This document shows, in pieces, positions 16,749 through 26,016 of a stretch of DNA of 64,000 nucleotides (positions are counted from its first letter, which is position 1; each line of letters opens with the position of its first letter). The position numbers and the translations under genes are program-made. Where the stretch lies: the NCBI GenBank assembly GCA_040755915.1, contig JBFLWM010000021.1, positions 4,680 to 68,679 of the forward strand, written 5' to 3'. The DNA is from Sulfurivermis sp040755915. GTDB taxonomy: Bacteria > Pseudomonadota > Gammaproteobacteria > Thiohalomonadales > Thiohalomonadaceae. The notes below the pieces were generated by a model that saw only the letters and a program-made list of their open reading frames with translations, did not search any database and was not told where the DNA came from.

Positions 16749-18923
16749 CTAGGGCTTCAATCTTAGTACGACGCCGGCCAGGGGCGGAAGCGGAAATTGT
16801 ACCGACCATTGCCGCCCCATGTGCGGTATGGCCTCGCTGTGCAGCGGGCCGGCGCTGCCGACGTTGCTGCCGCCGTAGTAGCCGGAGTCGGAGTTGAACA
16901 CCACCTCGTAGCTGCCGGGGCGCGGCACGCCGAGGCGGAAGTGCGCATGGGGTACCGGGGTGAAGTTGAGCGCCACCACCACCAGTTCCTCGCCGGCGCG
17001 GCGCACGTAGCTGAGCAGGGAGGCGCGGTCGTCGTGGCAGTCGATCCACTCGAAGCCCTGGCCCTCGAAGTCGTAGTAGTGCAGGGCACGCTGCTCGCGG
17101 TACAGGCGGTTGAGGTCGCCGACCAGGCGGTGCACGCCCTGATGTTGCGGCCGCTCCAGCAGGTACCAGTCGAGCGGCTGGTCGTCGTCCCACTCGCGGC
17201 CCTGGCCGAACTCGTTGCCCATGAACAGCAGCTTCTTGCCCGGCATGGTGTACATGTAGGTGTAGAGCAGGCGCAGGTTGGCGAAGCGTTGCCAGTCGTC
17301 CCCCGGCATCTTGTCCAGCATCGAGCGCTTGCCGTGCACCACCTCGTCGTGGGAGAAGGGCAGGATGAAGTTCTCGCTGAAGGCGTAGAGCAGGCCGAAG
17401 GTGAGCATGTCGTGATGGAAGGCGCGGTGGATGGGTTCCTTGTGCATGTAGCTCAGGGTGTCGTTCATCCAGCCCATGTTCCATTTCATCGAAAAACCCA
17501 GGCCGCCCATGCTGACCGGGCGCGACACCATCGGCCAGGCAGTGGATTCCTCGGCCATGGTGAGGGCGCCGGGGAACTGCTCGTGCACCACGCTGTTCAG
17601 CTCCTGCATGAAGGCAATGGCCTCCAGGTTTTCGCGCCCGCCGTAGACGTTGGGCAGCCAGTCGCCGGGCTGGCGCGAGTAGTCCAGGTAGAGCATGGAG
17701 GCGACGGCGTCCACGCGCAGGGCATCGATGTGGAACTCCTGCAGCCAGTACACGGCGCTGGAGATGAGGAAGTTTTTCACCTCATTGCGGCCGTAATTGA
17801 AGATCAGCGTGCCCCAGTCGCGGTGTTCGCCGCGGCGCGGGTCCTCGTGCTCGTACAGCGGGCTGCCGTCGAAGCGGGCCAGGGCGAAGGCGTCGCGCGG
17901 GAAATGGGCCGGCACCCAGTCGAGGATTACGCCGATGCCGTTCTGGTGGCACAGGTCGATGAGGTAGCGCAGGTCGTCGGGGTGGCCGAAGCGGCTGGTG
18001 GCGGCGTAGTAGCCGGTGCTCTGGTAACCCCAGGAGCCGTCCAGCGGGTGTTCGGTGACGGGCAGCAGCTCGATGTGGGTGAAGCCCATCGGCTTGACGT
18101 AGTCCACCAGGCGCTGGGCCAGCTCGCGATAGCTGAGGAAGTGACACTTGTCGTCCTTCTGCCAGGAGCCCAGATGCACCTCGTAGACGGTCATCGGCGT
18201 GTGCAGCCAGTCGCGGTTGGCGCGGTTGCGCAGCCAGTCGCCGTCCTGCCAGGGGTAGCGGCTCTGGGCGTCGACGATGGCGGCGGTGGCCGGACGCAGC
18301 TCGAAGCGGCGGCCGTAGGGGTCGGTCTTCACCACCACGGCGCCGCTGTCGCGGTGGCGCAGCTCGAACTTGTACAGCGTCCCGGCCTGCATGCCTGGGA
18401 TGAACAGTTCCCATACGCCGCCGCCGCCGCGGGTGCGCATGGGGTGGCAGCGGCCGTCCCAGCGGTTGAAGTCGCCCACTACGCTGACACGCTCCGCATT
18501 GGGGGCCCAGACGGCGAACTGCACGCCGTCGATGCCGTCGATGCAGCGCGGATGGGCGCCGAGGAAGCGGTAAGCGTGATGGTGGCGGCCCTCGCCGAAC
18601 AGGTAGAGATCGAAGTCCCCCAATTGTGCAGGGAAACAGTAGGGGTCGTGCAGGGAATGGCTGTGGCCGCTGCCATCGCGCCAGTGCAGGCGGTAGCGCA
18701 GGGGTACCCGGCTGCCGTCACCACGCCATTCGAACAGATCGCTGTTGTACAGCCGCGTCATCGGCAACGGGCCGTCATTGCCTTCCACCGCAGCTTCCGC
18801 CGTGCCGGGAAGCAGGGCGCGGATCACCGTGCTGTCACCGTCCTGGTGCCGGCCGAGGACGGTAAAGGGATCGTGATGGCGTGCTTCGAGTATGCGGCGG
18901 TGGGCGTCGGGCAGTTCGCTCAT
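16749..18923 (-). CDS. glgB: 1,4-alpha-glucan branching enzyme
   Basis: GH13 enzyme that introduces alpha-1,6 branches into glycogen. The 724-residue product has the N-terminal CBM48 region (FAVWAPNAERVSVVGDFNRWDG near residue 130), the catalytic barrel with nucleophile Asp in IDALRVDAVASMLY and acid Glu in MAEESTAWP, and the FILPFSHDEVVHGK motif. The C-terminal all-beta domain is complete. Divergent from glgC across a 284-base gap, which probably holds both promoters. Confidence 0.96.
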   Translation of the reverse strand: MSELPDAHRRILEARHHDPFTVLGRHQDGDSTVIRALLPGTAEAAVEGNDGPLPMTRLYNSDLFEWRGDGSRVPLRYRLHWRDGSGHSHSLHDPYCFPAQLGDFDLYLFGEGRHHHAYRFLGAHPRCIDGIDGVQFAVWAPNAERVSVVGDFNRWDGRCHPMRTRGGGGVWELFIPGMQAGTLYKFELRHRDSGAVVVKTDPYGRRFELRPATAAIVDAQSRYPWQDGDWLRNRANRDWLHTPMTVYEVHLGSWQKDDKCHFLSYRELAQRLVDYVKPMGFTHIELLPVTEHPLDGSWGYQSTGYYAATSRFGHPDDLRYLIDLCHQNGIGVILDWVPAHFPRDAFALARFDGSPLYEHEDPRRGEHRDWGTLIFNYGRNEVKNFLISSAVYWLQEFHIDALRVDAVASMLYLDYSRQPGDWLPNVYGGRENLEAIAFMQELNSVVHEQFPGALTMAEESTAWPMVSRPVSMGGLGFSMKWNMGWMNDTLSYMHKEPIHRAFHHDMLTFGLLYAFSENFILPFSHDEVVHGKRSMLDKMPGDDWQRFANLRLLYTYMYTMPGKKLLFMGNEFGQGREWDDDQPLDWYLLERPQHQGVHRLVGDLNRLYREQRALHYYDFEGQGFEWIDCHDDRASLLSYVRRAGEELVVVALNFTPVPHAHFRLGVPRPGSYEVVFNSDSGYYGGSNVGSAGPLHSEAIPHMGRQWSVQFPLPPLAGVVLRLKP

Positions 18924-19207
18924 GACAGATTCGGGGTATCCGGCAGTAGTTGTTCAGAGGCTAATTAATATCACAGCAACAGGTCTGTGGTATCGATTTA
19001 TTGCCTGATTAATTTTCACTCTTGCGGCAGGTGAGGCAATCGGGTATGAAGTCAATAAATTAGCCGTTTTTCCGGTGCAACACCTCTCTGCTGCGGCGTG
19101 GCGACCAGTCCATCGGGTCAGTGGGTCGCTGCCGTGCCGCAGAGGAGCATGTAGAACAGCGGCAGGATGGCGCATAACTATTACTATAACGAATTCAAGG
19201 AGGCCCC
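18924..19207. promoter_or_regulatory. Divergent glgB / glgC intergenic region
   Basis: Between the two divergently transcribed glycogen genes lie 284 bases without a credible gene. The part at about 18960-19070 is markedly AT-richer than its surroundings and includes two taattaat-like stretches (around 18962 and 19008), which suits divergent promoters. I could not assign -35/-10 boxes with confidence. A strong Shine-Dalgarno, AAGGAGG, sits just before the glgC ATG. Confidence 0.5.
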
Positions 19208-20476
19208 ATGCCCGAGTTCCGTACTCCGCGTTTCGTCAGTCGTCTCACCCGTGACACCCTGGCGCTGATTCTTGCCGGCGGCAGCGGCACCCGTCTCAAG
19301 GGGCTGACCCAGTGGCGCGCCAAGCCCGCCGTGCCGTTCGGTGGCAAATTCCGCATCATCGATTTCCCGCTGTCCAACTGTTTCAACTCCGGTATTCGTC
19401 GTATCGGCGTGATCACCCAGTACAAGGCGCACTCCATGATCCGCCACGTGCAGCGCGGCTGGAGTTTTCAGCGTACCGAGCTGGGCGAGTTCGTCGAACT
19501 GCTGCCGGCCCAGCAACGTACCGGCGGCAGCTGGTATGCGGGTACCGCCGACGCGGTGTTTCAGAACCTGGACATCATCCGCGCGCACAACCCGGAATAT
19601 GTGCTGATCCTCGCCGGCGACCATATCTACAAGATGGACTATGGTCCGATGCTGGCCTATCACGTCGAGCACGAGGCCGACCTCACCATCGGCTGTTTCG
19701 AGGTGCCGCTGGAAACGGCCAAGGCCTTTGGCGTGATGGCGGTGGATGGCGAATGGCGCGTCACCGGATTCACCGAGAAACCGCCGCAGCCGGAGTGCAT
19801 CCCCGGTCGGCCGAAGGAGGCACTGGCCTCCATGGGCATCTATGTATTCAATACCAAATTCCTGTTCGAGCAGCTGGTACGCGACGCCGAGAGCGTTGGC
19901 TCCGAGCGCGACTTCGGCAAGAACATCATCCCCAGCGTGATCCACAACTATCGTGTGTACGCCTATCCGTTCCGCGATCCGGTCACCGGCAGTCAGGCCT
20001 ACTGGCGTGATGTGGGTACCGTGGACTCCTACTGGGCGGCCAACATGGAGCTCATCGGCGTGACGCCGGAACTGAACATGTACGACAACGAATGGCCCAT
20101 CTGGACTTACCAGGAGCAGCTGCCACCGGCCAAGTTCGTGTTCGACGACGACGATCGGCGTGGCCAGGCAGTGGATTCCATGGTGTCCGGCGGCTGCATC
20201 ATTTCCGGCGGCAGTGTGCGCCACTCGCTGCTGTTCTCCAACGTGCGGGTCAGCTCCTACAGCCAGGTGGAGGATTCGGTAATCCTGCCGGATGTCACCA
20301 TCGGTGAGCGCTGCCGTATCCGCAAGGCCGTGATAGACAAGGGCTGTATCATTCCCGACGGCACCATCATCGGCGAAGATCTGGAGCAGGACGCCAAGCG
20401 CTTCCATGTCAGCGAGGGTGGCGTGGTGCTGGTATGTCCGGAAATGCTGGGGCAAGAATTGCACCATGTCCGATAA
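19208..20476 (+). CDS. glgC: Glucose-1-phosphate adenylyltransferase
   Basis: Makes ADP-glucose, the glycosyl donor for bacterial glycogen synthesis, and is the usual allosteric control point. The 422 residues start with a nucleotidyltransferase domain (LILAGGSGTRLKGLT, KPAVPFGGKFRIIDFPLSNC, YAGTADAVFQN, ILAGDHIYKMDY) and end with a left-handed beta-helix (SGGCIISGGSVRHSLLFSNV). The ribosome site AAGGAGG lies 6 bases before the ATG. The 3' end overlaps the next gene by 11 bases. Confidence 0.96.
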   Translation: MPEFRTPRFVSRLTRDTLALILAGGSGTRLKGLTQWRAKPAVPFGGKFRIIDFPLSNCFNSGIRRIGVITQYKAHSMIRHVQRGWSFQRTELGEFVELLPAQQRTGGSWYAGTADAVFQNLDIIRAHNPEYVLILAGDHIYKMDYGPMLAYHVEHEADLTIGCFEVPLETAKAFGVMAVDGEWRVTGFTEKPPQPECIPGRPKEALASMGIYVFNTKFLFEQLVRDAESVGSERDFGKNIIPSVIHNYRVYAYPFRDPVTGSQAYWRDVGTVDSYWAANMELIGVTPELNMYDNEWPIWTYQEQLPPAKFVFDDDDRRGQAVDSMVSGGCIISGGSVRHSLLFSNVRVSSYSQVEDSVILPDVTIGERCRIRKAVIDKGCIIPDGTIIGEDLEQDAKRFHVSEGGVVLVCPEMLGQELHHVR

Positions 20477-22166
20477 TCCGCGTCTCAAGGTGGTGCTGTG
20501 CTGGCACATGCACCAGCCGCAGTATTTCGATCTGGAAAGCGGCCAGTACCAGCTGCCGTGGACCTACCTGCACGCCATCAAGGATTATGTCGACATGGCG
20601 GCGATCATCGAGGCGGTGCCCGGCGCGCGCGCGGTGGTCAACTTTGCGCCCACCCTGCTCGAACAGCTTGACGATTATGCGCTGATGGTGCGGGACTATC
20701 TGCGCCAGGGCACGCCGCTGCGCGACCCGTTGCTCGCGGCGCTGGTGGCGCCGGCCCTGCCGGGAAATGCAGAGCAGCGTCTGCTGCTGATCAAGAACTG
20801 TTTGCGTGCCAACGAGATCCGTCTCATCGATCGTTTCCCGCAGTTCCGTCTTTTGGCCGACATCGCCCGCTGCGCGGAGGGCGCACCGCGCATGGTGGAC
20901 TATCTGGATGAGCAATATCTCATCGACCTGCTGGTGTGGTATCACCTGGCCTGGATGGGTGAAACCGTGCGTCGCGGTGACAGTCGCGTGCAGCAGCTGA
21001 TGGAGCGTGGTTCCGGTTATACCCAGGCGGATCGCCGTCTGCTGCTGCAACTCATCGGTGAGCTGCTCGACAGCGTGGTGCCGCGTTACCGCCGTCTGGC
21101 CGAGGACGGTCGCATCGAGCTGTCGGTGACGCCCTATGCCCATCCCATCATGCCACTGCTGCTCGATATCCAGTCGGCGCGTGAGGCGATGCCGGAGGCA
21201 CGTCTGCCCCTGCTGGAGAAATACCCCGATGGCGAGGCCCGTGCCCGCTGGCACGTGCGCGAGGGCATCCGCGTCTTCGAACAGCATTTTGGGACGCGGC
21301 CGCGTGGTTGCTGGCCTTCGGAGGGCAGCGTCAGCACCGCCACTGTGCGCCTGCTGGCGGAGGAGGGATTTGTCTGGGCGGCGAGCGGAGAGAGCGTGCT
21401 GCGCAACAGCCTGCACCGCTCCGCACTGCCGCGCAGCCAGTGCATTCATCGCCCCTATCAGGTGGATGCCGCCGACATGCACTGTTTCTTCCGCGATGAC
21501 GGCCTGTCCGATCTCATCGGCTTTACCTATGCCAACTGGCATGCCGACGATGCGGTGAACAACCTTGTCCATCATCTGGAGAACATCGCTGCCGCCTGTG
21601 CCGATGAGTCCAACCGCGTGGTGTCCATCATCATGGACGGCGAAAACGCCTGGGAGTATTACCCGGAAAACGGCTTTCATTTCCTGTCGGCGCTGTACCG
21701 CCGGCTGGCCACGCACCCTGGTCTGGAACTGACCACCTTCAGCGAGTGCGTCGCTGCCGGTCTGGTGCCGGCGCCGCTGCCGCAGCTGGTGGCCGGCAGC
21801 TGGGTCTACGGTACCTTTTCCACCTGGATCGGCGAGGTGGACAAGAATCACGCCTGGGATCTGCTGGGGGATGCCAAACGTGCCTTCGATGCGGCCGTGA
21901 CGGCGGGCCGCCTGAGCGGCGCGCGCCTGCGCGAGGCGGAGTTGCAACTGGGCGTGTGCGAAGGCTCCGACTGGTTCTGGTGGTTCGGCGACTACAATCC
22001 TGCCGATTCGGTGCGTGATTTCGAGCGGCTGTTCCGCATGCAGCTCGCCAAGCTCTACCGCCTCATCGGCGAAGAGCCGCCGGAAAACATCACCCACGTC
22101 CTGTTCCACGGCGGCGGCGCGCCGCAGATGGGTGGCGTGATGCGCCGCGGCCAGGAGAATACATAG
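20466..22166 (+). CDS. Glycoside hydrolase family 57 alpha-glucan-active enzyme
   Basis: A 566-residue GH57 protein, a family of retaining alpha-amylases, 4-alpha-glucanotransferases and branching enzymes. Signatures seen are the N-terminal CWHMHQPQY, the nucleophile region GCWPSEGSVS, DGENAWEYYPENG and WIGEVDKNHAWDLLGDAK. I chose ATG 20466, overlapping the glgC stop, because the product then begins at the conserved barrel strand. Earlier in-frame codons lie inside glgC. Translational coupling to glgC and the following malQ implies a role in glycogen or maltodextrin turnover; the exact reaction cannot be told. Confidence 0.9.
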   Translation: MSDNPRLKVVLCWHMHQPQYFDLESGQYQLPWTYLHAIKDYVDMAAIIEAVPGARAVVNFAPTLLEQLDDYALMVRDYLRQGTPLRDPLLAALVAPALPGNAEQRLLLIKNCLRANEIRLIDRFPQFRLLADIARCAEGAPRMVDYLDEQYLIDLLVWYHLAWMGETVRRGDSRVQQLMERGSGYTQADRRLLLQLIGELLDSVVPRYRRLAEDGRIELSVTPYAHPIMPLLLDIQSAREAMPEARLPLLEKYPDGEARARWHVREGIRVFEQHFGTRPRGCWPSEGSVSTATVRLLAEEGFVWAASGESVLRNSLHRSALPRSQCIHRPYQVDAADMHCFFRDDGLSDLIGFTYANWHADDAVNNLVHHLENIAAACADESNRVVSIIMDGENAWEYYPENGFHFLSALYRRLATHPGLELTTFSECVAAGLVPAPLPQLVAGSWVYGTFSTWIGEVDKNHAWDLLGDAKRAFDAAVTAGRLSGARLREAELQLGVCEGSDWFWWFGDYNPADSVRDFERLFRMQLAKLYRLIGEEPPENITHVLFHGGGAPQMGGVMRRGQENT

Positions 22167-22303
22167 GCCCGGGATACGAGGTGAATGGTACGCAAGGCGG
22201 TGCGCGCCGCGCGCACCCCCTCGTGCCCGGCACCCTGTCTCGCGTACCTGAACATTACAGGGATGAATATTTTGCGCTCCTCCACACCACCGACAAGGCC
22301 TGC

Positions 22304-23776
22304 ATGACTCAGCACATCGCCCACACGCCGTTGCAGCGACGCCAGGCCGGCATTCTGTTGCATCCCACCTCACTGCCTGGCCCGTGGCACTGCGGCGATC
22401 TCGGCGCAGAGGCGTGGCACTTCGTCGATTTTCTCGCCGCGGCCGGTCAGCGGGTGTGGCAGATCCTGCCGCTGGGACCCACCCACGAGGACCTGTCGCC
22501 CTATCAAAGCCTGTCGGCCCACGCCGGCAATCCGCAGTTGATCAGTGTCGAGGCCCTGCAGGCGCAGGGCTGGCTGGAGCCGGTCACCCCCGATCCGCGC
22601 CGCGAGGCCAAGGCCCCTCTGCTGGCCCTGGCGTGGCAGGGGTTCCAGGCCAGGGCCGACGCAACGGTCCGGGCGGCCTTGCAGCAATTCATAGACGATA
22701 CGCACTGGCTGGATGATTACATCCTGTTCTGTCTCATCAAGCGCCTGGAAAATGGCCGCGGTTGGACCGAGTGGCCAGCGCCGCTGCGTGATCGCGATCC
22801 GGCAGCGCTCGCCGCCTTGCGTCAGCAATATGCAGACGAACTGGCGGTATTGCAGTTCGAACAGTTCGTATTCGACCAGCAGTGGCAGGCGCTGAGACGT
22901 CACGCCAACGGCAAGGGCATCGCCATCTTCGGCGACATGCCGATCTTCGTCGCCCACGACAGCGCCGACGTGTGGGCGCAGCGGCAGTGCTTCGATCTGG
23001 ACGAAAGTGGCCACCCCACTGTGGTGGCGGGTGTGCCGCCCGACTATTTCTCAGCCACCGGGCAGCGCTGGGGCAATCCGCACTACGACTGGGAGTGGAT
23101 GGAGACCGATGGCTTCAGCTGGTGGCGCCAGCGCCTGGAGGGACAGCTGCGTCTGTTCGACCTGGTGCGCATCGACCACTTCCGCGGCTTCGAGGCCTAC
23201 TGGGAAATCCCGGCCCATGAGGAAACGGCGATCAATGGCCGCTGGATGAAGGCGCCGGGTGATGCGCTGTTCGCGGCCCTGGCCGAGCGTTTCGATCCGC
23301 TGCCGGTGGTAGCGGAGGATCTGGGCACCATCACCGCCGAGGTCACTGCGCTGCGCGACAAGTACGCCCTGCCCGGCATGCGCATCCTGCACTTCGCCTT
23401 TGAAGGCGGCCCGGACAATCCCTATCTGCCGCACAACCACACGGAAAACAGCGTGGTGTATACCGGCACCCATGACAACGACACCACCCTGGGCTGGTGG
23501 AACAGCAGCAGCGAATCGCTGCGCCACAACGTGCTGGAGTACCTGGGCCAGCCGGCCGAGGCCATGCCCTGGCCGCTGATCCGCGCCGCCTACGCCTCGC
23601 TGGCGCGACTGGCCATCGTGCCGCTGCAGGACGTGCTGGAACTGGGCGGCGAGCATCGCATGAACACGCCGGGCACCACCGTCGGCAACTGGCAATGGCG
23701 TTTCCGCTGGGAGCAGGTGGCACCGGACCGGGCGCCGCGCCTGCGCCGCCTGGCGGAGTTGTATCGCCGCCTGTAG
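22304..23776 (+). CDS. malQ: 4-alpha-glucanotransferase (amylomaltase)
   Basis: GH77 disproportionating enzyme that transfers glucan segments between maltodextrins. The 490-residue product starts at a position typical for the family (RRQAGILLHPTSLPGPWHCGDLG). It carries YQSLSAHAGNP, the nucleophile region LVRIDHFRGFEAYWEIP, the VVAEDLGTI acid/base region and TGTHDNDTTLGWW. In-frame codons up to 41 residues earlier are possible starts but give a sequence unlike the family. Lies 137 bases after the GH57 gene, same strand. Confidence 0.93.
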   Translation: MTQHIAHTPLQRRQAGILLHPTSLPGPWHCGDLGAEAWHFVDFLAAAGQRVWQILPLGPTHEDLSPYQSLSAHAGNPQLISVEALQAQGWLEPVTPDPRREAKAPLLALAWQGFQARADATVRAALQQFIDDTHWLDDYILFCLIKRLENGRGWTEWPAPLRDRDPAALAALRQQYADELAVLQFEQFVFDQQWQALRRHANGKGIAIFGDMPIFVAHDSADVWAQRQCFDLDESGHPTVVAGVPPDYFSATGQRWGNPHYDWEWMETDGFSWWRQRLEGQLRLFDLVRIDHFRGFEAYWEIPAHEETAINGRWMKAPGDALFAALAERFDPLPVVAEDLGTITAEVTALRDKYALPGMRILHFAFEGGPDNPYLPHNHTENSVVYTGTHDNDTTLGWWNSSSESLRHNVLEYLGQPAEAMPWPLIRAAYASLARLAIVPLQDVLELGGEHRMNTPGTTVGNWQWRFRWEQVAPDRAPRLRRLAELYRRL

Positions 23777-23884
23777 CCGCTGCCCCCCGCTACCTGAGTG
23801 CCCCGGGAACTGTGACTGCGATAGCAGTCCGGTGGCCGAATAGCCTATAACGTTGCAAGGGCTTGTCATGCTAGGGAGGTGGCT

Positions 23885-25324
23885 ATGTCGTGGGAAATGT
23901 TTGTCCTGGTGCCGGGTTCGCCGCTGTTGTCCGGTGTGATCTGGCTGGTGGTCGGTGTGGCCTTGCTGTATCTGGCGCGCTCCGCCGCGCATCAGGCCAT
24001 CGCCTCGGCTTCGCGCCTGTTGCACCACGCCTGCAAGCTGGCGGCCCGTTCGGTGCTGCTGGCGGAGCAGCGCCTCAAGCAGCGCAACAACGAAGTGTTG
24101 CTGGCCGCCGGCCGTGAGGCCGCCGAGCGCATCATCGAGCGCGAGTTCGAGCGTATCGATGCCTCCGTGCAGCGTGACCTGGCGGAGTATCCCGCCCTGC
24201 AGCGCCAGATGAGCGAGGCCATCGCGCGGCTCGAACAGGATTATCACGCCAGTGCCGAGGTGCCGCCGGAGCCGCCGGCCTGGGCCAAAGTGGTGGATGC
24301 CGTGGCCAAGATCGCGCCCAAGGAGCCGGTGGTGGGCGAGATCCTGGAGGACATCCATGATTCCATGGTGCGTGCCCAGCGCACCGCCATCGAGCAGTAC
24401 CGCAACGACAACAGCAAGCGCCACCGCATCCTGAGCCGCATGATGCCGCTGTGGCGCAAGGTGGCGCGGGTGCTGGGCGAGATGGACAAGCGCGTCAACC
24501 GGCTGCTGGATCGCTCCACAGCCATCGATCGCCACATGGCGTCCTACGAGGACATCCTCAATCGCAGCCCGCGTGCCGAGCGCATGCTGTCGTCGTCCTC
24601 ATTGACACAGTTCTTCATTGCCGGCGCCGTGCTGGCCGTGGCCATCGGCGGCGCCATCATCAACTTCCACCTCATCGCCCGTCCGATGCAGGAGATGGTG
24701 GGCGGCAGCAGCTACATCATGGGTTACAAGGCCGCCAACATCGCTGCCTTGGTCATCATCCTGGTGGAGGTGGCGATGGGCCTGTTCCTGATGGAGTCGC
24801 TGCGCATCACCCGCCTGTTTCCCATCATCGCGGCACTGGATGACCGCCTGCGCGTGCGCATGATCTGGGTGGCCTTCCTGTTCCTGCTGGCGCTGGCCAG
24901 CATCGAGGCCGGCCTCGCCTTCATGCGCGAGAAGCTGTCGCAGGACGACGCCAGTCTGGTGGCCTCGCTGGTGGGCGGGCAGGGGGAGATGAATGCGGTC
25001 GCCGCCAATGTCTGGATCACCACCGCGGCGCAGATGGGCATGGGCTTCATCCTGCCCTTCGCGCTTACCTTCGTCGCCATTCCGCTGGAGTCCTTCGTGC
25101 ATTCCTCGCGCACGGTGCTCGGCATCGTCGGGCAGGGACTGCTGCGTGCGCTCTCCTTCCTGCTGCGCCTGACCGGCAACATATTCCGTCACGGCGGCAA
25201 CATGCTGATCCGGCTGTATGACCTGGTGATCTTCCTGCCCTTGTGGGTGGAGCAGCGCCTGCTGGCGCGGAACAAGGCGGCGCCGGCCGAGCATCCGGCC
25301 CTGACGGTGGAGGATGCATCATGA
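23885..25324 (+). CDS. Multi-pass membrane protein with cytoplasmic coiled-coil, partner of vWA lipoprotein
   Basis: Family not recognised. The 479-residue product has an N-terminal hydrophobic helix (about 12-35) and a long charged helical region (about 40-235) rich in E, R and Q that looks coiled-coil. About four membrane helices follow (around 240-260, 285-305, 325-345 and 385-405), with an amphipathic C-terminus. Start ATG 23885 has AGGGAGG about 6 bases upstream; a GTG two codons earlier overlaps that site. It overlaps the following vWA gene by 4 bases (ATGA), so the two products are probably made together. Confidence 0.8.
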   Translation: MSWEMFVLVPGSPLLSGVIWLVVGVALLYLARSAAHQAIASASRLLHHACKLAARSVLLAEQRLKQRNNEVLLAAGREAAERIIEREFERIDASVQRDLAEYPALQRQMSEAIARLEQDYHASAEVPPEPPAWAKVVDAVAKIAPKEPVVGEILEDIHDSMVRAQRTAIEQYRNDNSKRHRILSRMMPLWRKVARVLGEMDKRVNRLLDRSTAIDRHMASYEDILNRSPRAERMLSSSSLTQFFIAGAVLAVAIGGAIINFHLIARPMQEMVGGSSYIMGYKAANIAALVIILVEVAMGLFLMESLRITRLFPIIAALDDRLRVRMIWVAFLFLLALASIEAGLAFMREKLSQDDASLVASLVGGQGEMNAVAANVWITTAAQMGMGFILPFALTFVAIPLESFVHSSRTVLGIVGQGLLRALSFLLRLTGNIFRHGGNMLIRLYDLVIFLPLWVEQRLLARNKAAPAEHPALTVEDAS

Positions 25325-25974
25325 AACGACGGATTCTCGCCCTGACCGCGGCACTCGTGCTGCTGCTGACGGCGTGCAGCGATGAAACCTCCCACAGCCG
25401 CGGTGTCTACATGCTGCTCGACACTTCCGGCACCTACACCAGGGAGCTGGAGAAGGCGCAGCAGATCATCAACTTCGTGCTGTCCAAGCTGCAGCCGGGC
25501 GATTCTTTCGCCGTGGCGCGCATCAAGACCGGCAGTTTCAGCGAAAAGGACATCATCGCCCGCGTTACCTTTGACGGCCAGCCCAGCCGGGCCAACCTGC
25601 AGAAACGCCAGTTCCGCGAGGAGATCGACAAGTTCGTCGCCAACGTCAAGCCCAGTGCCTACACCGACATCACCGGCGGCCTGCTGCAGGCCATCGAGTA
25701 TCTGGATGAAAAGGCACCCGGCCGCAAGACGGTACTGATCTTTTCCGATATGAAGGAGGAATTGGCTGCCGGCTATGTACGCGAGGCCATCCCGCTGCAG
25801 ATGCAGGGTTACGAGGTGGTGGCGCTCAATGTGAGCAAGCTGCGCAGCGACAACGTCGACCCGCGCGAATACATGGATCGGCTGGCCCACTGGCGCCAGC
25901 GCGTCGAGGCCGGTGGCGCCACCTGGCGCGTGCTCAATGACCTGGAGCGGCTGGAGGCGCTGTTCGTCGACTGA
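25321..25974 (+). CDS. von Willebrand factor A domain lipoprotein
   Basis: A 217-residue protein starting MKRRILALTAALVLLLTACSD, a type II signal peptide with lipobox L-T-A-C, so a lipid-anchored exported protein. The mature part is a vWA-like domain: YMLLDTSGTYTRE resembles the first MIDAS strand (D-T-S-G-T in place of D-x-S-x-S), AYTDITGGLL supplies the Thr, and LIFSDMKEEL is the third metal-binding strand. It begins inside the stop of the upstream membrane-protein gene (ATGA). Function unknown; a membrane-tethered metal-dependent adhesion or assembly factor is plausible. Confidence 0.85.
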   Translation: MKRRILALTAALVLLLTACSDETSHSRGVYMLLDTSGTYTRELEKAQQIINFVLSKLQPGDSFAVARIKTGSFSEKDIIARVTFDGQPSRANLQKRQFREEIDKFVANVKPSAYTDITGGLLQAIEYLDEKAPGRKTVLIFSDMKEELAAGYVREAIPLQMQGYEVVALNVSKLRSDNVDPREYMDRLAHWRQRVEAGGATWRVLNDLERLEALFVD

Positions 25975-26016
25975 GCGGTGTAAACTGGGGGCCCGACGTT
26001 TCTTTCCGGTCACCCC

